15,138 bases of DNA from Elusimicrobia bacterium RIFCSPLOWO2_01_FULL_64_13 (GTDB lineage: Bacteria > Elusimicrobiota > Elusimicrobia > 2-02-FULL-39-32), in assembly GCA_001800095.1 (NCBI GenBank), contig MGUT01000019.1:604-15741 (forward strand), written 5' to 3'. A program made the translations under genes and the position numbers. This document shows positions 1 to 6,133 of the stretch, piece by piece (the first letter of the stretch is position 1; each line of letters begins with the position of its first letter). The notes under the pieces were generated by a model. The model saw nothing but the letters and a program-made list of their open reading frames with translations. It was not told the origin of the DNA and did no database searches.

Positions 1-239
1 GAAGACGCGATGATCTCGTCGGGGACCAGTCCTTTCCCGCTGAAAGCGGCCACCAGCTTTCCGGACAGGAAGATCGCGCAGAGCGACCCCGCCAAGGTGG
101 CGGCGGTCGCCCAGAGGAGGGCGCGCCTGTAATCCGACGCGCCGCTGCCGAAGAGGGTGGCCACTCCCTTGAAATTGTCGTTCGCGCCGTTGGAATAGGC
201 GAGAAAAAGCATCGCCGATAATATGAGAGCCGCTGTCAT
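1..239 (-). CDS. pit: PiT-family inorganic phosphate transporter, N-terminal part (C-terminus outside window)
   Basis: Inner-membrane low-affinity phosphate permease of the PiT/PHO4 family, which moves phosphate using a cation gradient. Only the first 79 residues are in the window. They show a hydrophobic first helix (about residues 2-16) followed directly by SNGANDNFKGVATLFGS (residues 16-32), which matches the conserved GAND signature at the start of PHO4 proteins. A second hydrophobic stretch lies around residues 41-58. The ATG at 239 is chosen because a full Shine-Dalgarno sequence, AAGGAGG at 248-254, sits eight bases upstream. The gene follows the receiver-GGDEF gene by 114 bases, a gap that contains a strong hairpin. 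It may be read through from the signalling operon or have its own promoter; I see no convincing sigma-70 promoter in the gap. The family call is firm; the transported ion and the full length cannot be judged here. Confidence 0.88.
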   Translation of the reverse strand, partial: MTAALILSAMLFLAYSNGANDNFKGVATLFGSGASDYRRALLWATAATLAGSLCAIFLSGKLVAAFSGKGLVPDEIIAS

Positions 240-247
240 GTCTCATT

Positions 248-254
248 CCTCCTT
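248..254 (-). promoter_or_regulatory. Ribosome binding site of the PiT gene
   Basis: The minus strand reads AAGGAGG eight bases before the ATG at 239. This near-complete Shine-Dalgarno sequence fixes the start of the truncated transporter gene. Confidence 0.85.
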
Positions 255-305
255 AAAGGTGCGGGGATTCGCTGGATTGGTCGTTCGAGGGGCGGTTTCC
301 TTACA

Positions 306-332
306 CCGTTACCACCTCCGAGGCGGTAACGG
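306..332 (-). promoter_or_regulatory. Strong hairpin in the leader between the receiver-GGDEF gene and the PiT gene
   Basis: The minus strand has arms CCGTTACCGCC and GGTGGTAACGG around a five-base loop, giving eleven base pairs with one G-U pair in RNA. It starts 21 bases after the stop of the receiver-GGDEF gene and lies about 65 bases before the PiT start. No T-run follows, so it is not a classical intrinsic terminator. It could be an attenuator, an mRNA-stabilising 3' hairpin or a dyad operator. The pairing is read directly; the function is unknown. Confidence 0.55.
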
Positions 333-353
333 ACAGGGAAGCGTATTGGAGGG

Positions 354-1307
354 TCAGTACGTCCTGCGGTCGAAGGCGACCGCGCTTTTGTTCTTTTCCG
401 CCCGCCCCTTGACGAACCCCTTGAGCTCCGAAGTGATCTGGGCGACCTGGGCGTAGTGGGTGAGCGGCCTCTTCTCGTTCGTGGAGACGGCGATGGAGAG
501 CCGGGCGAGGGGGAACTTCCTCAAGCCGCCCCGCCGGTCCTTGGCCTGGACGTATCCCCGGAAGTTGTCCGACCAGTTGTACCAGGCCTTGATCTCCCTG
601 TCGAACCGGTCCGCGATGCGCCCGCAGAGGTCCTTCATGGACGCGGCGTCCGCCACGAGGATGAAGTCGTCCCCGCCGATGTGCCCCAAAAATCGTTTCG
701 AACCCCCCTGCGACGCTTCTTCCTGGATGATCCGCGAGGTCCACTTGATCACCTCGTCGCCCTGGTGGTAGCCGTAGGCGTCGTTATAGGCCTTGAAATT
801 GTCGATGTCGATGTAGGCCGCGCCGAACTTCTCCCCGGACCCTATCCGGGACTCGATCTCCTCCTGGATGGCGGGGCCTCCGGGAAGCCGGGTCAGGGGG
901 TTGGCCGAGACCATCCTGTGGTTGCGCCGCAGGAGGGTGTCGATCCGCGCCAGGAGCTCGGGCATGTCGAAGGGCTTGGTGAGGTAGTCGTCCGCGCCCA
1001 GGCCGAGGCCCGTGACCTTGTCGTCCGTGGACATGCGGGCCGTGAGCATGAGGATGGGGATGAGCCGCGTGGAGGGCTCCTCCCGGAGCTCCTTGCACAC
1101 GGCGAAGCCGTCCAGGCCGGGCATGTTGACGTCCAAAAGGATGAGGCCGGGCTTCCGGACCCTGGCCATGGAGAGGGCCTCCCTGCCGTCGGAAGCGACC
1201 ACGGGGTCGTAGCCGTGCCGGCTCAAGACCCTCCTGACGACGTTCCGGACTTCGGGCTCGTCGTCGGCGATAAGAACCGTGTTTTGCATGGCCTTTTCAT
1301 CTTTCAT
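354..1307 (-). CDS. Response regulator with GGDEF-type output domain (GGDDF variant)
   Basis: A 317-residue cytoplasmic protein with an N-terminal receiver (about 10-127) and a C-terminal GGDEF domain (about 135-312). The receiver has D15/D16, phosphoacceptor D59 (LLDVNMPGLDG), T89 and K111. The GGDEF domain has YIDIDNFKAYND (165-176) and GHIGGDDF (208-215). The signature is GGDDF rather than GG[D/E]EF, and no RxxD inhibitory site precedes it. A longer-than-usual segment at about 240-268 precedes the strand LARLSIAV. It may still make cyclic-di-GMP or may act as a sensor or scaffold; sequence alone does not decide. The ATG at 1307 has GGAGG five bases upstream, and the gene overlaps the lipoprotein gene by 11 bases. 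An internal ATG at residue 7 is a less likely start. It is the last gene of the second signalling operon. Confidence 0.9.
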   Translation of the reverse strand: MKDEKAMQNTVLIADDEPEVRNVVRRVLSRHGYDPVVASDGREALSMARVRKPGLILLDVNMPGLDGFAVCKELREEPSTRLIPILMLTARMSTDDKVTGLGLGADDYLTKPFDMPELLARIDTLLRRNHRMVSANPLTRLPGGPAIQEEIESRIGSGEKFGAAYIDIDNFKAYNDAYGYHQGDEVIKWTSRIIQEEASQGGSKRFLGHIGGDDFILVADAASMKDLCGRIADRFDREIKAWYNWSDNFRGYVQAKDRRGGLRKFPLARLSIAVSTNEKRPLTHYAQVAQITSELKGFVKGRAEKNKSAVAFDRRTY

Positions 1308-1953
1308 GGCGTCCTCCGGTCCACCTGGATTGGGCGATCTTCGGCGCGGCCGTCCTTATGAGCTCGTCCGCGAGCCCGGCCGTGAGTTCCGAACGCGGCG
1401 GCAGGCGGCCCGCCATTTTCTTCACCATCTTCTCCGCGGCTTTCTCCATGATGATCGCCGCCACCTCCGGCACCTCGCGCGCGGACCAGGTGGCGTGAGA
1501 GATCTTCTCCCTGTCGGCCCAGAGGACCTTGCCCGTCGCGACGTCCACCATCTTGACGGTGACGGATATGGCCCCGCTCGCGCTCTGGATGGTCTCCAAG
1601 GTCTGCACGAAACCCACGATGACGGCGTCCACTCCCAGGATGGACCCGATGGCCAGGCATTTCTCCGGGCGGATGACGCCCGAAAGGGAGAGCTTCTGCT
1701 CCTGGAGCACCTTCATGAGGTCCTTGCGCTCTATCACGTCCACGTCGTCGAGATTCTGGAGGATGGAGACCGTGAAATAGTCGCCCAGCACCGCGCCGGG
1801 GATATAGGGATTGGCCGATTCGAACGGCAGGACGGCCAGGCGGTGGGATGGGCCCCGCAGGCCGGGCCTCTGGATGGATGCCCTTTCCGCGGCGCATCCG
1901 GCGAGGGAAGCGGCGAGAGCGAGCCAGAAAAGGAATTTCGTTTTAGTTTCCAT
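1297..1953 (-). CDS. CsgG-like outer-membrane-associated lipoprotein
   Basis: A 218-residue predicted lipoprotein. Residues 5-19 form a signal peptide ending in the lipobox SLAGC, so C20 should be lipidated. The body resembles the CsgG/curli-assembly (and FlgO/LpoB-like) fold: LAVLPFE near residue 39, a DYFTVSIL helix, VIERKDLMKVLQEQKLSLSG (about 73-92), then IGSILGVDAVIVGFV (about 102-116) and a strand with VKMVDVATGKVLW. CsgG itself forms an outer-membrane secretion pore, but many relatives of this size are lipoproteins of unknown function in envelope processes, and no curli subunit genes are visible. The ribosome site is weak (GGGTAA). The gene sits 30 bases after a single-domain receiver and overlaps the receiver-GGDEF gene by 11 bases, so it is co-expressed with signalling proteins. 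Family resemblance is good; the cellular role is unknown. Confidence 0.8.
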   Translation of the reverse strand: METKTKFLFWLALAASLAGCAAERASIQRPGLRGPSHRLAVLPFESANPYIPGAVLGDYFTVSILQNLDDVDVIERKDLMKVLQEQKLSLSGVIRPEKCLAIGSILGVDAVIVGFVQTLETIQSASGAISVTVKMVDVATGKVLWADREKISHATWSAREVPEVAAIIMEKAAEKMVKKMAGRLPPRSELTAGLADELIRTAAPKIAQSRWTGGRHER

Positions 1954-1983
1954 GGCATTTTACCCGCAAAAACTGTTTTCCCT

Positions 1984-2370
1984 TCAGCGTTTGCGTGAAT
2001 CAAGAGCGCTTTGAACGACTTCGTAGATGTTCCTGATCTCGAACGGCTTGCGCAGGAAGTCGAACGCCCCCTGCTGCATGGCGGTCACGGCGTACTCGAT
2101 GGTGGCGAACCCCGTCAGCATGATGACCGGGACGCCGGGGCGCGCCGCTTTGACCTGCAAAAGGAGCTGAAGGCCGTCCATCTTGGGCATCTTGAGGTCG
2201 CTCAAGACCAGGTCGACTTTTTCCTTTCTGACGTGCTCCAGCGCCAGGAAGGGGTCTTCGAACGTGACGACGCCGTAGCCCTTCCGGGACAGGGCCCTCT
2301 GCAGGGTCCGGAGGATCTCGGGTTCGTCGTCCACCACGATGATCTTGACGTCCTTATTCGAGTTAAACAT
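1984..2370 (-). CDS. Single-domain response regulator (receiver only)
   Basis: A 128-residue protein that is a complete receiver with no output domain. It has D14/D15 for metal binding, phosphoacceptor D58 (LVLSDLKMPKMDG), T86 in IMLTGFAT and K108 in RKPF. The GFATIEYAVTAMQQGAFDF segment is typical of NtrC-type receivers. Such proteins act through protein contact, either as phosphate shuttles or as regulators of a partner such as a motor or another kinase. The start overlaps the stop of the upstream membrane kinase by eight bases (ATGTTTAA), so that kinase is the most likely phosphodonor. The partner downstream of it is not evident. Confidence 0.92.
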   Translation of the reverse strand: MFNSNKDVKIIVVDDEPEILRTLQRALSRKGYGVVTFEDPFLALEHVRKEKVDLVLSDLKMPKMDGLQLLLQVKAARPGVPVIMLTGFATIEYAVTAMQQGAFDFLRKPFEIRNIYEVVQSALDSRKR

Positions 2371-3685
2371 GGGATTTGTCCTTTCGAAGGTTTGTCAAAA
2401 ACGCGTCGGCGGCGCCGGCCGCGGCGGGGAGGCGTATGGAGAACGACGTGCCCTTCCCCGGGGCGGACTTCACGGATATGGAGCCCTCGTGGGCCTCGAT
2501 GATGGATTTGACGAGGGCCAGCCCCAGCCCGATCCCGAGCTTGCCATGCGCGGCCGGGCCGTTCGCCTGGTAGAACTTCTCGAAGATCCTTTTCAGCTGT
2601 TCCGGCGCCATGCCGGTCCCGGTGTCCGCGACGTAGATCTCGACCGTCCGCGCCTTGGGGTCCGAATCCCAGAGCCGGGCTCCGACCGCGATGACACCGC
2701 CGGCCGGGGTGAACTTGAGAGCGTTGCCGAGCAGGTTCAGGAGCGCCTGCCGGAGCTTGACGGGGTCGGCCATGACTTGCGGCAGGACGGGCTCGGTCTC
2801 CTCCGAGAGGGTGAGCCCGTGCTCCCGGCAGGAGAGGGAGAACTCCTCCGCGCATTCCCGCACGATGCCGCCGACCGACACCGGCGTCCGCTTCAGGGAG
2901 ACCTTCCCCGTCTCGTAGCGGAAAAGCTCGAGGATGTCGTCCACCATCTGGATCATCCTGGCGGAGCTCCGGGCGATGATGGAGGCCATCTTCGCTTGGC
3001 CGGCCTGGTCCGGCCGGGGGTTCCCGGCGGAGGTCTCCTGGAGGAGAAGCCGGGACGCCACGTGGATGGAGGCCAGGGAGTTGCGCAGCTCGTGGCTCAA
3101 GTGGTGGACCACGTCCTCCTGCGCCTCCAGGTCCTCGACGATCGTGGAGGAAAAGAAGGCCACCACCAGGAGGAGCGAGAACCGGATGATGATGAAGGAT
3201 TGGAAAAAATCGGTCCAGGCGTGCGACTTGAAGAAGAAGAACCCGTAAAGGAGGCAGGAGATCCCCGCCACGAGGAAGCTGACGGAGGGCTTGCGCGCGA
3301 TCACGGTCATGAAGACGACCAGAAAGTAAGTGAAGAAAAGGTCGTTCTGGAACCCCTGGGTCAGGTAGACGACGGCGGAGATCGCCGCGATGTCGAACAG
3401 GAAGAGCCCGATCACCATGCCCTTCCCCAGCGACCTGGAAGGCAGGATGAGGACGAACAAGTTGCTTAAGAAGTGGAGGGCGACTGCCTTCATTTCAGGA
3501 GCCAGGAGCCCCGCGGCGGCCTGGGAGGTAAGGGGGTTCTCCTGGCAGTAGAGAGCGAAGAAAAGGAGGACGAGGGAGATGATGGTCCGGAACGACACGA
3601 GGGTGGACTTCCGGCCGGGCGTGAAGACGCGGGCCGTCAGCCCCTTGAGAAAAGCCCCCTGAATTACCGCGCCGCCAATGTCCAT
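2363..3685 (-). CDS. Membrane-bound sensor histidine kinase (six helices, HisKA-HATPase)
   Basis: A 440-residue kinase. The N-terminal half has about six hydrophobic helices (near 28-47, 67-82, 88-108, 114-130, 134-152 and 162-180) with short loops, so the signal is probably sensed in or near the membrane rather than by an extracytoplasmic domain. A short linker leads to the dimerisation helix with LSHELRNSLASI; H198 is the phosphorylated histidine. The ATPase domain has the N-box LLNLLGNALKF (316-325), the G1 box DTGTGM (354-359) and the G2 box GLGLALVK (386-393). The start overlaps the end of the HTH-receiver gene by 22 bases and is supported by GAGGAG upstream. It also overlaps the following single-domain receiver by eight bases, so HTH-receiver, kinase and receiver form a coupled unit. 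The ligand is unknown. Confidence 0.93.
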   Translation of the reverse strand: MDIGGAVIQGAFLKGLTARVFTPGRKSTLVSFRTIISLVLLFFALYCQENPLTSQAAAGLLAPEMKAVALHFLSNLFVLILPSRSLGKGMVIGLFLFDIAAISAVVYLTQGFQNDLFFTYFLVVFMTVIARKPSVSFLVAGISCLLYGFFFFKSHAWTDFFQSFIIIRFSLLLVVAFFSSTIVEDLEAQEDVVHHLSHELRNSLASIHVASRLLLQETSAGNPRPDQAGQAKMASIIARSSARMIQMVDDILELFRYETGKVSLKRTPVSVGGIVRECAEEFSLSCREHGLTLSEETEPVLPQVMADPVKLRQALLNLLGNALKFTPAGGVIAVGARLWDSDPKARTVEIYVADTGTGMAPEQLKRIFEKFYQANGPAAHGKLGIGLGLALVKSIIEAHEGSISVKSAPGKGTSFSIRLPAAAGAADAFLTNLRKDKSHV

Positions 3686-4287
3686 TTTTCCTGCTCCTCG
3701 TCGATTTTTACGAGCCGGCGCACCTGCTCCATGAAGCCGTCCACGTCGAACGGCTTGGCAAGGTAAGCGTCGGCGCCTTCCTTGAGTATCTTCTCGCGGT
3801 TCTCGTCCGTGTCCCGGCCGGTGATGGCCAGGATTTTCGTTTTCATAAATCTGGGGTCCTTCCTGATGTTGGAGCAGACCCGGAACCCGTTGATCCCCGG
3901 AAGCATGAGGTCCAATACGACCAGATGAGGATGGGCGTCCAAAAGCATTTTGCCCGCTTCGAAACCGTCCCGCGCTTCGAAGACCTCGACTTTGGGCACG
4001 TTTTTTGTGAGCGCCCTGCGGATGACCCTGCGGATATTGTCCTCGTCGTCCACGATGAGCGCCTTGAGGGCGCCGTTCATCTTGCTATTGAAGTCCCTGG
4101 GAACGGGCATCCCGAACTGTTTAAGGAAGTCCAGGAAATCCCCCGGCTGGACCCGGCGGTGGCCCCCCGGAGTCTTGTAGGCCCGCATCTTCCCCAGCTC
4201 GCACCAACTGATGACCGTGGTCAGGTCCACGTGGAGGTAGCGGCTGATTTCGTAGGTGGTGAGGGGGGGCATCTCGCTCGCGATCAT
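3664..4287 (-). CDS. DNA-binding response regulator with N-terminal excisionase/MerR-like HTH and C-terminal receiver
   Basis: A 207-residue predicted transcription regulator. Residues 8-57 form a winged-helix domain of the MerR/excisionase type: YEISRYLHVDLTTVISWCE, then the wing motif KTPGGHRRVQPGDF (38-51). Residues 74-195 are a receiver with D80/D81, phosphoacceptor D126 (VVLDLMLPGINGF), T156 and K178. This order, DNA-binding domain first, is the reverse of OmpR- and NarL-type regulators. The start at 4287 follows CAGGAGG, with about ten bases between. It heads the second signalling operon, behind a good promoter and tandem repeats that it might bind itself. It is a paralogue of the protein at 12218-12787, sharing the same domain order and motifs such as EA.DGFEAG and LPGI.GF.VC. 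Its target genes are unknown. Confidence 0.9.
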   Translation of the reverse strand: MIASEMPPLTTYEISRYLHVDLTTVISWCELGKMRAYKTPGGHRRVQPGDFLDFLKQFGMPVPRDFNSKMNGALKALIVDDEDNIRRVIRRALTKNVPKVEVFEARDGFEAGKMLLDAHPHLVVLDLMLPGINGFRVCSNIRKDPRFMKTKILAITGRDTDENREKILKEGADAYLAKPFDVDGFMEQVRRLVKIDEEQEKWTLAAR

Positions 4288-4331
4288 CGGACTCTTTCCT
4301 CCTGGTTCCAGAATTTCAATGTATCCTAGTA

Positions 4332-4369
4332 AATCTATCTAAACCAATAATCCCAATCTATATATACCA
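4332..4369 (-). repeat. Tandem 15-bp imperfect direct repeats over the promoter
   Basis: On the plus strand AATCTATCTAAACCA (4332-4346) and AATCTATATATACCA (4355-4369) match at 13 of 15 positions, with starts 23 bases apart, about two helical turns. The second copy covers the -10 box of the promoter and the first lies just downstream of the expected start of transcription. This is what a repressor or autoregulator site would look like, but the area is AT-rich and some similarity may be chance. Confidence 0.45.
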
Positions 4370-4389
4370 GGGGTTAGAATTTTTGTCAA
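4361..4389 (-). promoter_or_regulatory. Sigma-70-type promoter of the second signalling operon
   Basis: On the minus strand a perfect -35 box TTGACA (4384-4389) is separated by 17 bases from TATATA (4361-4366). Transcription should start near 4354, giving a leader of about 65 bases before the HTH-receiver gene at 4287. It lies in an AT-rich island in an otherwise GC-rich window and just downstream of the terminator of the preceding operon. Confidence 0.75.
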
Positions 4390-4424
4390 GGTCTAAATCA
4401 AAAATATTTTTACAGAGCAAGCTT

Positions 4425-4452
4425 AAAAAAAACGATATGGTTTATCATATCG
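4425..4452 (-). terminator. Intrinsic terminator of the first signalling operon
   Basis: The minus strand has a seven-base stem CGATATG/CATATCG with a six-base loop, followed at once by eight T residues. It lies 50 bases after the stop of the REC-GAF kinase gene and about 36 bases before the next operon's -35 box, so it separates the two signalling operons. The stem is AT-rich and modest, so some readthrough is possible. Confidence 0.78.
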
Positions 4453-4501
4453 ATTTATCTGAACGGAAATGAAGGGGAGACGAATGCGAGGCGCTGGGGG
4501 G

Positions 4502-6112
4502 TTAGATGGTGACGGGCAGTTCGACAGTGAAGGCGGTGCCTTCGCCCTCCCGGCTTTCGGCCCGGATGGCGCCGCCGTGGTCCTTGACGATCCCGAAGGA
4601 GATGCTCAATCCCAGTCCCGTGCCTTTCCCGACGTCCTTGGTCGTGAAGAAAGGGTCGAAGATCCTTTGGAGGACCTTTTCCGGTATCCCCGAGCCGTTG
4701 TCGGAGACGCTGACCCGGATCAGGTCTCCGGCGTATGAGCTGCGGACGACGAGTTTAGGGCGTTCCCTGCCGGCCAGGGCGTCTCGGGCGTTGGTGACCA
4801 GGTTCAGGAAGACCTGCTGGATGCGGTTGGGGTCGAGCCGGGTGGTCGGGACGGCTTGGTCCAGTTCCTTGACCATCTCGATGCCGGAGGACTGAAGCTC
4901 GTACTTCACGAGCTCCAGGGTGTTCTCCATGATCTCGTTGACCGACGCCTGCCGCATCTCGAACCTCTGTTTCCGCGCGAAATGGAGCAGGTTGACGATG
5001 ATCTTCCGGCAGCGGTCGGCCTGGCTCTTGATGGAAGAGAAGTCCTGCATCCTTTCCGCGGAGGGGTCGCCGTCCTCGATCAAGAGGTCCGCCAGCCCGA
5101 TGATGGTGGTCAGGGGGTTGTTGAGCTCGTGGGCGACCCCGGCGGCGAGCTCCCCGATGGCCCGCAGTTTCTCCGCCTGGGCCAGCTCGTCCTTCATCTT
5201 TTCCAGCTCGGCGTAGGCCCCCTTCAGGTCCTCCATCTTGTTCTCCAATTCCTGGACCAGCCGGGCGTTGTCGATCGCCTGGGCGACCTGGGAAAGGTAG
5301 ATCTGCGCATGGCGGAGGTCGGAGTAATTGAAGGGAACGTCGCTCGCGGTGCGGGCCGCGCAGAGCGCCCCCAGGACCTTGTCCTTCGAGCGCAGCGGGC
5401 AGACCACGGCGGAGAGGATCGAGTCCTTGAGCCGGAGGTCGGAGAACCGGGGGTCCCTGTGGATGGGCCCTTCGAAGATGACGGGCTCCTGCGCCGCCTG
5501 GCCGAGGGCGATGCGCTCTCCCAGGGCCAGGCGCGCGGCTTTTTCGGCCTCGCCCTCGAGGCCGCGGGAGGCCGCGATGGCCAGTTTCCCGTCCAACCCC
5601 GGGAGCATGATGGAGGCGTCGTCCGCGCGGAGGAGCTTCTGGGCCAGGTCCGCGAGGATGGGCAGAAGGGAATCGATCCTGACCGAGGAGAATATCGCCT
5701 TCGAGGCCTCGTAAAGGGCCACGAGGGACTTGAGCTCGGACCTCTCCAGCACCTTTTCTATCAGGTTCGTGACCTCGTTCAGATTGAAGGGCTTCTGGAT
5801 GAAGTCGTAGGCGCCCTTTTTCATCGCGGCCACGGCGGTCTCGATCGTGCCGAAGCCGGTCGTCATGATCACTTCCAGGTCGGGATCGAGCTTCTTGATC
5901 TCCTGGAGGACCTCGACGCCGTCCATCCCGGGCATCTTCACGTCGGTGATGACGAGCTGGAACCGGTCCCGCTTGACCCTTTCCAGCCCCTCCCTGCCGT
6001 TCTGGGCCGTGACCACCTGGTAGCCCTGCCCGCCGAGCTCGTAGCTCAAGAGGTCGAGCATCCCCTTTTCGTCGTCGATGATCAGGATCCTGGCGCTCTG
6101 CCTGTCGTACAA
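4502..6112 (-). CDS. Soluble REC-GAF-histidine kinase
   Basis: A 536-residue cytoplasmic kinase. Residues 7-122 are a receiver (D13/D14, phosphoacceptor D57, T85, K107). Residues about 128-286 are a GAF domain. A coiled coil (about 287-315) leads to the HisKA helix with GVAHELNNPL, where H328 is phosphorylated. The ATPase domain has the N-box FLNLVTNARDAL (435-446), the G1 box DNGSGI (471-476) and the G2 box GKGTGLGLS (495-503). The start is TTG at 6112, supported by AAAGGAG upstream; no better ATG is near. A receiver ahead of the kinase means phosphorylation by another kinase may switch this one on or off. Its receiver closely resembles the first receiver of the hybrid kinase at 8386-10323, which suggests duplication. 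It lies 21 bases after the PilB-like gene and ends the operon before the terminator. Confidence 0.92.
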   Translation of the reverse strand: MYDRQSARILIIDDEKGMLDLLSYELGGQGYQVVTAQNGREGLERVKRDRFQLVITDVKMPGMDGVEVLQEIKKLDPDLEVIMTTGFGTIETAVAAMKKGAYDFIQKPFNLNEVTNLIEKVLERSELKSLVALYEASKAIFSSVRIDSLLPILADLAQKLLRADDASIMLPGLDGKLAIAASRGLEGEAEKAARLALGERIALGQAAQEPVIFEGPIHRDPRFSDLRLKDSILSAVVCPLRSKDKVLGALCAARTASDVPFNYSDLRHAQIYLSQVAQAIDNARLVQELENKMEDLKGAYAELEKMKDELAQAEKLRAIGELAAGVAHELNNPLTTIIGLADLLIEDGDPSAERMQDFSSIKSQADRCRKIIVNLLHFARKQRFEMRQASVNEIMENTLELVKYELQSSGIEMVKELDQAVPTTRLDPNRIQQVFLNLVTNARDALAGRERPKLVVRSSYAGDLIRVSVSDNGSGIPEKVLQRIFDPFFTTKDVGKGTGLGLSISFGIVKDHGGAIRAESREGEGTAFTVELPVTI

Positions 6113-6133
6113 GGGTTTTCTCTCCTTTCGGGA

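Noticed and set aside
456..1361. A 301-codon open frame on the plus strand
   Set aside because: Antisense to the receiver-GGDEF gene; no domain and no ribosome site of note.
2339..3469. A 376-codon open frame on the plus strand
   Set aside because: Antisense shadow of the membrane histidine kinase; charged, low-complexity translation with no motif.
3664..4287. A phage excisionase or true MerR regulator
   Set aside because: The HTH resembles these, but it is fused to a complete receiver and lies in a kinase operon, with no integrase or attachment site nearby.
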